From assembly GCA_038030265.1 (NCBI GenBank), contig CM075943.1, forward strand, positions 44,268,001-44,332,000: a stretch of DNA of 64,000 bases, read 5' to 3'. This stretch comes from Corythucha ciliata. Lineage: Eukaryota; Arthropoda; Insecta; Hemiptera; Tingidae. The position numbers were made by a program, and so were the translations under genes. How positions within the stretch are numbered: position 1 is the first letter of the stretch; every line of letters begins with the position of its first letter. Under the pieces are notes generated by a model. That model was not told where the DNA came from and searched no databases. It saw nothing but the letters and a program-made list of their open reading frames with translations. This document shows, one piece after another, positions 43,453 through 55,995 of this stretch.

Positions 43453-45240
43453 ACTTCTCTTGTGGTTTCGAAATTACTGGGATTTGAGTGAATTGAGACT
43501 CTCGAACAGCAACAGCAACAATTCTTCGTCACAACCCACCTTCGCAGGTCCTTCGCAACTATTAGGCAATAATAGATAATGACCTTGTTCGCGCGTAAGC
43601 TTCGAGGGCATGAAAATTAAGAATGCTATAGAAGTTAAGGGAATTTCGTCTGCGGGGAAGTAAAAGTATAATGATGGGTGGGTGGGGCACTCGTAAACTT
43701 AGACTTTTTATTGAATAAAAGTTGAGACGTGTATAGTTCTAAAAATATAATTAAAGTTTTTTTTTTTTTTTTTAAATACTGGGCTTCATTCCAGAAAGAC
43801 AGAATGATAGTGTATTAGTTTGCGCGTGAGGTGATGATGAAGGAGGGGTTATTAGAAGGGGAAGGGATATATATTTTTTTTTTCCTTCTCGTTTTGGGCC
43901 GGGTGCGGGATGAACCAGAAAATCCCACAATTATATGTATTATAAATATCGGTTGATTAATAATTGTCTTGCTGGTCGAGCTCTAATCTAAATATAGGCA
44001 CGTATTGAGCCAATTTTTAAATACATCACCCCCGTATCCGCCCATTAAATCGTCATAGTAACTCGTTTGCAAAGTCCTGTTCTATTTATCCATGGGCCAT
44101 CCATTGCGATTGAGTTTGAAGCAATGAAAGTGACATGTTTCACTTTTGCTTTATCCGAGGGTTTTTCCAGAGATATTTGGAAGTTTTCACTTTCGCTTCC
44201 TCTTGAAAAAGATTGCGGAATTAATAGTCTAAGGGCCTGGGGATACATCGTGATGATGAAGGGGAGAGGGAGTCCTTGAGCAATCTTTTGGAGTTCTTGA
44301 AAGTCAATGGGCAAATTGATGTGATAGTGGTCAAGAGTGTTATGGAGTTGAGAAGGGGTATTCCAATGCTTTAAACAAGAGACCTAGAAAACTCTTTTAG
44401 GCTTTTAAAAGCCAAGCTCTATATAGTCAGATAGGTGGGCCAATTACTCGGGTGTAGTTTTTTTTAAAGGAAGAACGAAAGGGAATGAGAAAGTGAGATA
44501 ATCGTTTGCTTAGCAAATGGTTAAGTGTGACAGCCTAGGAACAGGGTTGCGAGAGATAGCGAGTGAGAGGGGTGGAGGAGGAGCGATGGAATGAGTTGTC
44601 GGCTCCGGGAATTGAAAGGGTAAAGAAAAGGCACGCACCACCGTGATACACTTGGAACTGATTCAGTTAGGGGTGTCGGGTGTGCGGCGGCGAGTGCGGA
44701 CCACTTTACCCGACCCATCTCACACTCTTTAAATGGGGGGCTTTGTGTTTGGTTGGGGATGTTGGAGGGGTGGTGGTGGGGGGGGGGGTGGAAGCACTTG
44801 TTGTACGTCTCCTTAAAAGAGGACGCGCACAGGTCCGCGCACATGTGTGACGTCACGCTCAGCTGAGCCCCTTCCGAAAAAAATCTGAAACGCTCGCAAG
44901 GCAAGGAGCTGACGAGGTGGCGCGCGGTGGGGAGATTATTGCGCGTCAAACTTGCCGGCCTCTCTCGAACTGGTAGTTTAGATCGTTGCCAAACGCGACG
45001 TTGAGTAGTTGAGACCTGGAGGTAGTGCCGCGGAGCCGTTCTACTGAAAAGTACGCGTTTTCGTTTTTCTTTTCGAGAACTTAAATTGCGCGTCAGTGAA
45101 AACTCGCTAAAAAAAAAAAAAAAAAAAATTGTCTTGACTTTTCGGTCAGGTACTTAAATTTTTTTTTCTCGCAACAGTTCGGATTTTTATTGAGGGGAAA
45201 ACTGTGAAAAGTGAAGTTTTAGGGGTTTTCCAAACTAATT
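43453..45240 (+). promoter_or_regulatory. FOXO upstream region and 5' UTR
   Basis: No other gene is recognised here. From about 44690 the sequence becomes more GC-rich, and 44930-45060 (CTTGCCGGCCTCTCTCGAAC, GACGTTGAGTAGTTGAGACC) has the look of a TATA-less promoter and leader. A G10 tract lies near 44781 and poly(A) and poly(T) runs at about 45110-45170. The transcription start cannot be fixed by eye. Confidence 0.4.
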
Positions 45241-45624
45241 ATGGAACCGGCCGTGGCCGAAGCGGTCGAAATGGGACTTGAGCCGCAGTTGAGAGCGCGT
45301 TCGAATACATGGCCCGCTGTTCCGCGTCTCGCGGATGACTTCGGCGACAGTGGAAGCGGAGGCGCCGGCGGCGGTCTCCTAGGCGGTGCCGATATGAAAG
45401 GTCCGCCGCCGCCCGTCGCCGGTGGGCCGATACCGGCTCATTTGAAAAAGAATTCGTCTCGTCGCAACGCCTGGGGTAATTTGTCGTACGCCGATTTAAT
45501 CACCCAGGCGATTGGTTCGGCGCCTGACAAACGTCTCACTCTGGCTCAAATCTACGAGTGGATGGTGCACAATGTGGCTTACTTCAAGGACAAAGGTGAC
45601 AGCAACAGTTCAGCCGGCTGGAAG
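45241..45624 (+). CDS. foxo: FOXO transcription factor, first coding exon (partial)
   Basis: FOXO proteins are nuclear effectors of insulin/PI3K-Akt signalling that activate stress, metabolic and longevity genes. The exon encodes 128 residues. Residues 18-25 (RARSNTWP) are the conserved N-terminal Akt site (RxRxxT, Thr23), which on phosphorylation binds 14-3-3 and keeps FOXO out of the nucleus. A Gly/Pro-rich linker follows. From residue ~73 the forkhead domain begins: [34 protein letters not shown], and [15 protein letters not shown] with the FOXO-specific GDSNSS insertion. The exon ends AAG before GTAAGA at 45625, exactly at the intron position conserved in animal FOXO genes, so recognition helix 3 (NSIRHNLSLH type) is on a later exon outside the window. 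The start ATG has A at -3 and G at +4. Gly92 and Ala113 differ from the residues I expect (Glu and Pro). Confidence 0.95.
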
Positions 45625-48200
45625 GTAAGAATTCTATTAAGGAATCACGTGGCCACCTGTTATGTGCTTTGAATTTAATCCTTTTATGAATTTCCTCCAT
45701 TTTTTTACTCGTTTTTTTCTTCATTTTTATCTTGAACGTCATTGATTCTACGAAGTTGAAATTACATAATATCAATTTGCATATTATTGTGCCTTTTAAT
45801 TGCTCACGTATAATCGGGATTCGCTAAAAATAAAAATTAAAAGTTTCAGAATTAACAAAAATGAAATGTGAGTGCCAGCAGCGGTAAAAAAAGTGACATT
45901 TATATGAATTTCTAATTAGCCTGCAGCAGATAATTTTTGTAACAATAACTTGACACTGTTGCATTTGAAAAACCCGTGGTTTCACTTTATTTTCACCCTT
46001 TTGCTTAGAAGGCGTATGTATAAGTGGTGAAATCCTTAATTCCTCACCACGTGGGTTTCTCAACGGCCGTAGCCTTGATTCCACTCTAATTTAAAACGCC
46101 GAAATTTTCTTCCCAAGATCCTCCGCGTTTGCAACGATTTAATAATAGCCTTAAAAAAAAAAATCCTCTTCCTTCCTCATGGAACTGTTGTTCCGATTGG
46201 GATGAAAAGAGGGGGAAAAAAAAAAAAAAAATGTGTCGCACTTTCGATTCGTGAAGGCGCCAAAAATGCGTAGGCCTCGAGGGCTTTTTGTACTTCCAAG
46301 TGTATAAATATAGACGCCTGTCTCTTTTTTTAACCTTGCAAGAAAGAGACGATGCCTATAAATTTTTATAAATAAAAACCGAAGGTCGGAAGTGATCTGT
46401 CCAGAAACGCAAAGAACGGAGATTATAATTAAGAAAATATTAATCGCACGCTTTAGAGATGAACATCAATTAGACCTTCCCCCCCCCGCCCCAATGACAT
46501 TTTTTTTGGATTTAAATGAAACAGGATCCTTTATATTCTATTTCGCCTTGTAACAATACTTGAGAACCGATTTTTGATATATAAAATCCTTGATTTTTTG
46601 CTTATTGTAAGAAAAAAAAAAAATACAGAAATGTTTCAGTAGTTGTGGAGGGAGGGGGGAGATGTTTTAAATACGGTAGATAAATCATTCTTCATGATCA
46701 TTCCGTCTCTTTCTTTCTCGCCCACCCCCCCCTTCCTCCCTCCGTCCCGTCAATTAATTCCGCACATCTCTTCGAGGCAGTTGCCCTTGAAGCGACGAAT
46801 ATTTCTTTGTAGAAGACGGGCAGAATTACTCTTCGCGTCTGAAAACTCTTCAATCCCGTATTTCGGGGCACGAAGGTGAGAAAAAAAAAAAAAAAAAAAA
46901 ATCGCTGGTCCTTAAAAATGCGCAAAAAAGCGCCGCCCCTTTGACCATAAAATCTCCCCGTGTCGTACTCGTAATAATATAATCCTTAAAATATTAATAG
47001 GTACTTAAATTAATTCAAAAAAATCATTGAGAATACTTATATATATGTATATAAAACAGTGTAGATCCCCCCGATAAGGATTTATCTTGAGAATAATGTG
47101 TAATAAGACTTTTATTTTTACTCATCCCTCCGTCCTGACAACCCTCCTCCAACAGTAGCTCCTGGAATAAGATAAACTGTATAGAAGCGAAAAATCGATT
47201 TTATGATAAATTATAAAAGGCTTTATCCCCCCCTCCCCCCACATCCACAAATTCACCTTGATGTATCAACATTTTTGAATTATTATCTCAAATTTTCATA
47301 TATGTTCGACTGGTGAAATCAGTCGAAATTTTCGCAACGTTTGTTTTTTTTTGCGAATGCTACGAAATAGCCTCTTTAAAACCTGTTTCCGCAAACACGA
47401 TCGAAAGAAATTAAATTTAAAAAACCTGGAGGTGGCAAAAAAAAAAAAAAAAAAAGTGATCGTGACCTCTTCCGCTTTGTCGTTGTTTTTGTTTTGTTTT
47501 TATATAATTCCTTTACGGGAAAGTGAGTCACAACCAGAGCACACATAACTATAGCGAGAATTAGATTCGATAATTAATCCAGTTTTGGGGAAAAACTGCA
47601 AATTCGTATGACTCATTTCATGGATATTAATTTTACGGCACGAAATTCTCTGTAAAAATGATCGATTAGGTCGTATACACTAATAAATAATATTGTTGCT
47701 GGACGTTGGATGCGTCAATGCTTCGAAGGTTTGCGCTCTATAAAGCACTGTGTTTTAGTTTTTTTGGGAGACGTATAGACGTGCGTCAAATAAACGCGGT
47801 GTAACAGCAGTCATCGCCAGTGTTAAGTTGTGAGATGATAAGGTTTTTTACAGGCATTTTTAACTGCCGGAAAAATTTACGACGGCAACCGTCGTTAATC
47901 CCGCACGCGGTGAATCTTTCCACCTTTCCTGGACGCATATTTTTAGAATTTGTATCTCAGAATGGAGAGGGGGGGGGAGGGTGATATTTTATTGCAACCG
48001 AATAAATTAAACAAAATCATACTTCATCTATAGGGTGATCAGTTATAAAAGTGGTTTCCGAGGACGTCTGGTTCGAAAAGTAGGGCAATAGTAGGACGCT
48101 TTCGACGTAAACTAGGACACAAAAGTAGGACTTCTAACGACTATAATCGTTGATCAGTTTGATGTTAAAAGAGAGGACCGCGTTTCAGGTAGCAAATAAG
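45625..48200 (+). other. Start of FOXO intron 1, no gene recognised
   Basis: It begins with the donor GTAAGA. It is AT-rich with long A and T homopolymers (46212, 46880, 47437) and C/G tracts (46482, 47227, 47970). No exon, RNA gene or element end was found. Confidence 0.5.
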
Positions 48201-48209
48201 TTTGGAAAG

Positions 48210-49670
48210 AACGAAAACTATGAACCCGAGGTTGAAAGAGCCAAAACTATTATAAATTGTGGTTTTTGAATGAGCCTAATCAGCGAATTAGGTTTTAAAA
48301 GAACGAAAAATCCGTAAAAAATTGGGTTTGTGAGAGCCAAACCCATGAATTTGCTTTTTGAAAGAATGAAATTACGCAAAATTTGTGTTTGAAATAGCAA
48401 AAATTCAACAAATATGGTTCTGAAAAAGCAAAGTCCACAATATTGGCTATGAGAGAACCAAAATCCTAAGTAAAAATTTGGGTTCAAGCTGCCAAATCGC
48501 GAATTTTGTATTTTCGACGTTAACTTTTCAAAATTGGTCAAAGCCGTGCGCGACTGCGTGGACTCCAGAAAAAGCCAAACCCACGAAAGTAAAGTAATCA
48601 ACATCTGGGAAATTGTGGTTGAAATGAACCCAAAATCCACAAAATTAGGTTATGGATGACAATAAATCCGCAAAATTTGGCATTTAGAAGACCAAAATTG
48701 ACGAAATTCAAGTTTGGAATACTACAAAATGGGGAATTTGGATTTCAAAAGAGCCGAATTCGTTTTCTGTATTATCAAAACCTGAGAAAATGATCTCAGT
48801 AAGATCTAAAACACATAATTTTGGTTTTAAACGAGTGAAAAATCAGCGAAATTGTGGGGTACTGAATAACAAAATTCATGAAATTTAGTTTTAAAGGTGT
48901 CAAATTTGGATGTTGAGACATTTGGTTACGAAAAATACCAATTTTGGTTGTTGACTAAACCGAACCCCCGGGAAACATATTTAAAAAAAAAGGCAAAGCC
49001 ACTAAATTTGGTTTTTCATCGTGCGAAATTCCTTAAAGTTGGGGTTTTCGAGGAACGAAGTCCACAAAATTTGGTTGGGTGTTGAAATTGGTTGTTTAAC
49101 GAGCAAACCCCTCGTCATTTGGGATTTAAAGGCGAGAAAATGAGCAAAATCGGTGTGGGAAATAAACAAAAATTAGTGGAATTTGGTTTTTATGGTGCCA
49201 AAATTTGAAACGTTTGTTCATGGAAGAGTGAAAATCTCCTGCCAAGATGTTAATGGATTTTATTTTATTTTTTTCGTTCGTTTTTTTGCGAAATTACTTT
49301 TTTAACTAAACAAAGCTGCAAAACTGATTTTGTAATAAGCAAAAGCCAAGGAAATTTGGTTTTTGAATGAGGGGAAATCCCCGAAATTGGGTTTAAGGGA
49401 GCCAAGTCCACTAAATAGGGTTTTGAAAGAGTGAAAGTCCGTAAAATTGATTTTTGAAAGAGTAACATCCACGAAACTTGGTTTTTTGAAGGAGCAAATT
49501 GCACGAAATTTGGTTTCTGAATGAGCAAAACCCCCCCAACTTGGGGACTTGAACGAGACGACTCCACGAAATTTAGTTTGGAATAAGCGAAAATTCGCAA
49601 AATTTACGTTTGGAAGAGTAAAAAAAATGACGAAATATTGCTTTTGAAAGTGCCAAACGAATGAAATGGA
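48210..49670 (+). repeat. Family-3 ~31-bp tandem array
   Basis: About 45 degenerate units with the core AAATTTGGTTTTTGAAAGAG followed by an AAAATCCACG-like end. Unit spacing measured at 49340-49540 is 29-33 bp. Long frames on the minus strand are translations of the repeat. This family is seen only here. Confidence 0.8.
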
Positions 49671-49759
49671 GGCATGCCGCGCTGCGTGGAAGAGATTCAG
49701 TCGATCAAATCACTGTATTGTTCTCTGAGTGGATTTTGCGGTAGGATCTCTCCGCCCCT

Positions 49760-49795
49760 GAGACAGAGAGAGAGAGAGAGTGCGAGAGAGCTTTT
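49760..49795 (+). repeat. (GA)n microsatellite
   Basis: GAGACAGAGAGAGAGAGAGA followed by an interrupted GA run. Confidence 0.9.
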
Positions 49796-49989
49796 ATTGT
49801 CAACACCTAGGAGGTAAGAAACTCTTCAAAAGAAAAAATGATACATTATATGCGAATAAATAATCAATACGGAAGGGCACATGGCGCGGATTTCTCATAC
49901 CAAACAGACCATTTCCGCAGCCGCAGGTCTAACACGCTGATAACCCAATTTCTCGGTTTACGCTTCCCCGAAATCTAAAATCGCCAGCT

Positions 49990-51240
49990 TATAGTGATAA
50001 AATAAACAGTTTTATGCAAAAATCACAATATCAGAACCTACTAGAATCGCCATTTTTGGGCTAAAGCCGCCATTTTCGTGCCAGAATCGCCTGTTTGGAT
50101 GGTATACATTTTTAGTTTTGAGGTTAAAAACCACTTAATTTATTTTTAGAGTCAATACGCCAGTGTTTGAAGTGAAAACATCCGTTTTCTCTAACAGTTT
50201 TAGGGTTAAAACTTGAATTTTCGGTTAAAAACGTCAGTTTTGAGGAAAATTGGCAGGTTTTGTGATAAAACCCCTAGGGGGACGTTACATTTTGAGGGAA
50301 ATTTGTCAAAAATTCAAGGGTAAAGTCACTAGTATTGTCTTGGAATCTTCAGCTTTGATATAACACGCCAGCTTTGGCGTGAAATTTTCAAGTTTTGGAG
50401 GATTTCAATTCAAAAAGTGACGATTTTACTACAAGACCAAACATTCCATGCAAAACTGATGATTACACTAAGTAATGGCGCTTTTACCCTTCAATTTTTG
50501 TCAGTTTTTTTTCCCAAAAAAATGAAAATTTTACCCCAAAACTGGTGGTTTTACCACAAAACAGAAGTTTTTTAAACCCAAAATCCAAGTTTCTACATTG
50601 AAAGAATTACTAGAAAACTGAATTTTAACTAAGAAACTGCCGATTTCACCATGAAAAAAATTTTTTTGCCTCAAAACTGAAAATTCATCAGTGTTTTCAA
50701 GACAGAGTCGTCGGTTTTTGCATAAGTATACTATTTTGGGGTAAAACGTCAGTTTTGGTGTGAACTTGTGAGTTTTGGTGTAATATATTCAGTTTTGGGG
50801 TAAAATAATCACTTTTGGGGTGGAATAACCACCAGTTATTACCAGTGGGGTAACACGTCGAGCTTTTGCGCAAAGTCCTCTGTTCTGGTGTAACCCAGTT
50901 TTAAGCGGCCCATACACGTACAATAATATTGCGCAATAATAGGGGTTGTACAATAAAATTGAACGTTTGTGGGTTGTATTGATGGGTTGCACAATATAAT
51001 AAACAACCTATTTTTTTATCCCTAAACATCTGGAAACGAAATATTGTACAAATTTATTGCGCAATATTTATTGTACGTCTATGGACCCCTTTAGAGTGGT
51101 GCCATCACTTTTAGGGTGACATTTGTTATTTCGGGTGCACAACATGAGTTTTCTTTGTGATGAAATCGTTAGTTTTGTGGTTACAACCAACAGTGCTAAG
51201 GTAATTATGACGAGTTTTTGTTGTGAAATCGTGGGAAGAA
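49990..51240 (+). repeat. Family-4 ~20-bp tandem array
   Basis: Units of about 20-22 bp with the consensus AAAATCGTCAGTTTTGGGGT. At 50740-50820 four successive units measure 20 bp each. Part of the array (50400-50680) is in the inverse orientation (ACCCCAAAACTG words). Confidence 0.8.
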
Positions 51241-51241
51241 C

Positions 51242-51290
51242 CACTGGTGGACCTGCACCTATCGGGACCCGGGGCGGAAATCTCCAATAG
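51242..51290 (+). repeat. TE-like terminus CACTGGTGGACC, left edge of an array
   Basis: CACTGGTGGACC, then five extra bases, then CCCGGGGCGGAAATC: the mirror image of 40709-40744. The minus-oriented family-1 array starts about 100 bp inside. Confidence 0.6.
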
Positions 51291-51394
51291 GCCACCAAGT
51301 TGAGTTTTCTCCACTTAAGCAGCTAATTAGCAACTTTTTCTATACCTATTTTAGCATAGACTTAGCACTGTTCCTCGCTTGAGCTGGAACTTGG

Positions 51395-52200
51395 CGTTTT
51401 CTTACGTATTTTCCTGAATTTTAGAAGCAAAATAGCGGGTTTTTCAACAAATCGCATTTTTTTACAGCCGCAAATCAGCGGTTTTTTGCGCTTTTTCACA
51501 ATTTTAACCTCAAAGTTGCCTTCAGAAGCCGCGAATTGGCGTATTATGCAATTTTGTCTGCAAATTGGAGATTTTTTTTTTTCATTTTTAGCGTCGAATT
51601 AGTTTTTTTTCTCAACTTAGGCTGAAAGTGAGCCTTTATCATCATTTTGACCAGACTAAATATTGATTTTTTCAATCCGCAAAGTAGCATTTTTTACATT
51701 TTAGCATCGCATTAGCGATTTTGTGTTACTTTTACCTATAGATTAGTGCTTCTTCTCAGTTCTAGCCGCGAATCAGCGGTGTTTTTTTAACTTCTAGCGC
51801 CGTTTTTCTCAGTTTTAGCCACAAAGTTGCCTTCAGAAGGCGCGAAGGCGATTGTATTTAAGTTGAAAGTTTTAGTATCTGTCCGCGAATTGATGATTTT
51901 CCTCAAGTTTAGCCCTGAACTAGCGTTTTTAATCAATTTTAGCAGCTCAGTAGCGCTTCAAAACCCGTGAATTCGCGAATTTTCCCAATTTTAGCCGTGA
52001 ATTGGCGTTTTTCGCAATTTTGGCCGCAGATTAGTCATTATTCCCATTTTTAGTAGCGAATTAGCACTCTAGGCCCAAAAACGACACTTTTGCGTTGATT
52101 ATACTACATTTTAGTCGTAGAATGGGCTCCGTACACCAGGAATCAGCGCTTTCTCGCAGTTATGGCCACGAATATTAGCGCTTTTCCCAAAGTTTTTCCA
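51395..52200 (-). repeat. Family-1 array, minus orientation
   Basis: Units of AATTTTAGCCGCGAATTAGC type. The stretch 51690-51790 parallels 18055-18130 (GCATTAGC, then CTTCTTCTCAGTTCTAGCCG), so it is related to the array of the 15353-18297 element. Confidence 0.8.
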
Positions 52201-52559
52201 CGTTAGCAAGCTACACGTTAATGACCAGCACAGCTGCACAACGGTGCGCTTAAGGACCTAACGAAACAAGGGACAGTGGTATTTTCTCCATTTTTAGGTG
52301 CGAATTGTCCACAATTTGCGACACCAGAAAGCGCTGTTGGTGCTCAATCGAATCCCAAAGTCAGCCCAAACTGTTGGCAATGTTAGGAGAGACTGAAATT
52401 CGTTAGGAAGGAGCCAAAATTGCTGTCCAACCGTCCAACCTTATCCATAGCTACTACTCAAAAATCTCAATTTCCCTTATTTAAGCTTTCCGGGGCCGCC
52501 CGTTTGATAGGGGGCCCCGGGCGGACCGCCCCCTCGCCCCCTAACTCGGTGCGCTGCTG
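52201..52559. other. Array border with GC-rich block
   Basis: The block 52489-52545 (CCGGGGCCGCCCG.., GGGCCCCGGGCGGACCGCC) is strikingly GC-rich in AT-rich surroundings and could be an element end. No gene is recognised. Confidence 0.35.
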
Positions 52560-52870
52560 GAAAGAACGCTTCAGGTTTGGATTAAAATCGTCTGTTTTGG
52601 AGTAATATTGTCTTGCATATGAGAACAAATCGTCAGTATTGTGATAAAATCGTCAGTTTTGGAGTGAAATATCGAATTTTAGGGTGAAACATCAGTTTTA
52701 GTGTGTTGTGAAAACTTCATTTTGGGGTAACACTTCGGGGTTTGCGTGAAATTGTCGTTTTCAGAGTAAAATATTCAGTTTTTGGTTTAAAAATATCGGT
52801 TTTTGACAGTTTATGAATATTTCTGTGGGGAATACTGTCAGGTTTTAGACAGAAAATCCTAAATAGAAGG
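52560..52870 (+). repeat. Family-4 ~20-bp array, second stretch
   Basis: Units such as AAATCGTCAGTTTTGGAGTG and AAACATCAGTTTTAGTGTG, the same family as 49990-51240 and separated from it by the family-1 array. Confidence 0.75.
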
Positions 52871-55560
52871 CTATCCAATGATAGTTTCCATCGGAAACGT
52901 TAGTATTGTGGCCCTTTTTGTGGAAATCCAGTTTCATGGGAACAATTTGACGACATAAAGCCCCTATAATTTCTCTTGCTGGGGTCTCTGGTGCATCTGA
53001 CATCTTCTGCCCCCCCGCCGGACCAAGGGCTGGCTACGCCCATGCTCTGGCAATGACCTTTATAGGTAGGTCTTGGTATGTGTACCACTGTTTTTTTGCT
53101 CTCTCGCAGTTTTTCCGTAATTAAATTTCCAGCTTTCTAGGTTATCCAGGTTCAGTTTTCAAACGTTGTTGCTAAGGGCCGTGATTTTTATTTGTTTATC
53201 TGAAATTTAGATAGAAGATGCCTATAATTTAAGATTTTTTTTTTTTAGTTTCACTTCTCGCGAGAGTTTTGCAATTAAATAAACTTTTTCTTACACGGAA
53301 GGTGTAATCCCACGCAACCGTCGTAAGGACAACCTTTTTCTTCTCGTTCTGGAGCAGTTTTTCTGCTCTCGAACTCAACTTTTAAGGGTTTCCTAATCGT
53401 GATCGCTTTTTTAACTTCCATTCGTCCCCATTCGTCGTTCGATTTTGATGAATTTCAGTTGAAAATGTATACGAATCGGTTCAATGATTGCATAAATAAA
53501 TAATTCAGTCTCCTCATAAATATAATACGGTCGAAAAGTCTGAAAAATTTCCTTCCCATCTGTGCAAACTTGATCAATAGATCCATCCTCCCTCATCCTC
53601 GCAATGTCACTTTAAAAATCTGACGTCATCAAGTTTTTAACGGGAAAAAGCGCCATATTTACGTAGATTTGCTTATTTATTTAATCCCTTCACCACCTTA
53701 CCCGCTTTGATGTTGTGGATAATTAGAAAATAAAACCAGTCTAGAACTCTCTCATTCCATTTTTGGCGCTAACATTTGACATTTAAATAAAATGAATTCA
53801 GGAAAGATGTCAAAAGTCCGTAAAGCCTAGAAGTTTCATTTTTTTTTTTTATGTATATTCACATAAGCACTCAACCTTGAAAATTGGCATTGTAAAAACT
53901 TGAGCCTTATAGTTATTTAACTTGTTATGATAAGGAAAAAGTGTTGCATCACAACGACACTTAGTCGCCCTTATGTTCAACTCGTGTAGGCGATGGCTGA
54001 CCTTTTGCTGAACCCCCTCCGCCTGCTTACCATTCATTGCAATTACTTAAGATGCACATAATAAAATAAAAAAAAAGTTGTATAAAAGACACTTGCAGGA
54101 TATCTTGGTGAGTCAAGTGCTTTAGATATACGTCCGAAAAGAGTTTTCAATTTCACTCCTGCTGGGGCACTCGACTTCGTCGCCAGTGGAAAAGTTTCAA
54201 CTTTCAAAAAAAAACGTGATGTCATCTTTTTTTCAAAATGCCTGGAATGTGCTAATCAGCGAGATTCCTCCCCGCAGACGGCCCCTCTCCGTCATACTCC
54301 TTATAAGATTATAGAACAACTCTGTCGTACACTGCGGGGCCTCATATATTGGAATCCATACAAATTGTGCAGTTCCCCTTACTCGTGCATGTGACCACCC
54401 CCCCCCTCCCCCAGGCCCCCAGAACGCAATATTACCATTCTTGAGCGAAGTACACCTGCGGTTCAACTTATTAAACATCCTGTCGTCCTCAGCGAACTCC
54501 CCCACCCCTTCCCACCATTCGACGGTCTATCCACCGCCAACAGTCGAAGTCTTTTTTTTTTCTTCTTCTTCTTATTTCGTCTATCTTATCTAAACATATG
54601 CACACAAGTAGACCGTGATTTCATAATTGGATTCACCGCTACACTGCCACCCTTCAAGTCTTCATCTCTTCTTTCCAGAAGGAAAAACAGAATCCAACCG
54701 ATGCCACCTGGGTTTCGTAAAAGAAGAAGAAAAAAAAAAACCCTACCCCCACCAATATAGCCAACAGAATGTTACAGGCTCAAAACGGATGGTGAAGTCG
54801 GCAGTGGTGTGGTGGGAGGGGGGGAGGTTGTGTGAAATTAAATGGACAAATTGGATGAATTCTAAACATTGGGGAACCTTGCAGCCTTTCAGAAGGATCG
54901 TGCGTAAAACCTTGACTTTTAATTACGACAGCTCGCAGTCCCTCCCTCCCTCCCATTCCCTCCTACAGCCTATTTTGCTGCCAGAAATATTTTCTGTCTC
55001 TCTCTCTCTCTCACACGATTATTGCTATTGAAGACGCGAATAATTGTGCGACGTTGGGTATAAGATAGAAGGTGAAGGTCGAGCAAGGACACTTTTACGT
55101 GAATGGAAAATTGTATTTTTATTCCTAATTTGGCGTAAGTATCTTTTTTCGGATTTCCGTACATTAAAATATCCTGGGATTACTAAAAAAAAAAACTAAA
55201 TAACTAGAATAAACTATACCTTGACCTTCATTTGTGATAAATAATCATTATACGAATGACATTTTTCATTTCACAATTCAACGAATTGCTGAGACGGGAG
55301 GAAGCCGCGCAGTACGATTTTGTATTGTACAAATGGGAATGGGAAACTTGCACGAATTTCAGATTGGGAAGAAAAGCATACCGGTGATTTGGGAAGCATT
55401 TGAGGGAACTCTAAAATTGTTTGTTTACAAATAACTTGAAAAAATTCCCCTCAGAAAAACGCGTCTGTGGTGTCAAAATTTTAATTATAAGACATACCCC
55501 TGCTACATGAAAACAACAAAATATGTTCAGATCAGTTTTAGACTTTCTAATAAATCGAGT
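52871..55560. other. FOXO intron, no gene recognised
   Basis: Mostly AT-rich, with a C10 tract near 54400 and a CT microsatellite near 54997-55013. The open frames (for example 54627-55031) have low-complexity, non-family sequence. Confidence 0.45.
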
Positions 55561-55605
55561 TACAATAAAATATTTCCTTCAAACGTTTCGTCATTGCTCG
55601 ATAAT

Positions 55606-55889
55606 TGGTGACCCACCGACGTCTACGCACCGAACGTCACAGCATGAGTAACCCCGACATCGACAATCTCGCGGCGCGACTCGTGCACCAACGTCCATAT
55701 CTCTACCACCCGACGACGCTGCCCCATCCACCAGCTGCGTTCATCGCGTGTCGGTGTCAAACTCCCTCCATTTTGGAAAGAGAAACCACTTTTTTGGCTT
55801 TTGAGGGGTCGACGTGCAGTTTCAACTCGCTGGAATTCCCCCCAGGAAACGACGACGAAATTTACTCACCTCGTTTCTCAGCTCGGTGA
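55606..55889 (+). pseudogene. 5' leader and gag start of an LTR retrotransposon
   Basis: TGGTGACCC at 55606-55614 has the form of a tRNA primer-binding site that directly follows a 5' LTR in Ty3/gypsy elements. Thirty bases downstream an ATG at 55644 opens a short frame (MSNPDIDNLAARLVHQRPYL) like the start of an insect gypsy gag. The sequence upstream (about 55440-55605, with an AATAAA) could be LTR, but its limits are unclear. Gag is cut off after about 80 codons, and no pol follows. Confidence 0.4.
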
Positions 55890-55995
55890 ACGCTTCATTA
55901 AAGAAGTAGAAGGCACCATCAATCCTCCAGCTCAAAATACATAAAATGAACTCTAAAACGCCCCAGAGCCAAAAGTATACGAACGAAGGAGCACT

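Noticed and set aside
44521..44949. Minus-strand 142-codon frame upstream of FOXO
   Set aside because: Composition is low-complexity (His/Pro/Ser), it has no recognisable domain, and it overlaps the likely FOXO promoter region.
45625..45672. Continuation of the FOXO frame past GWK
   Set aside because: The next codons give VRILLRNH and a stop at 45670-45672, and GTAAGA is a canonical donor at the conserved FOXO intron position. The slight likeness to the expected NSIRHNL is chance.
48218..49600. Long minus-strand frames (140 and 111 codons) over the 48-49.6 kb array
   Set aside because: Their peptides are periodic translations of the ~31-bp repeat, not a domain.
54627..55031. Plus-strand 134-codon frame in the FOXO intron
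   Set aside because: It is low-complexity, ends in a CT microsatellite, and resembles no protein family.
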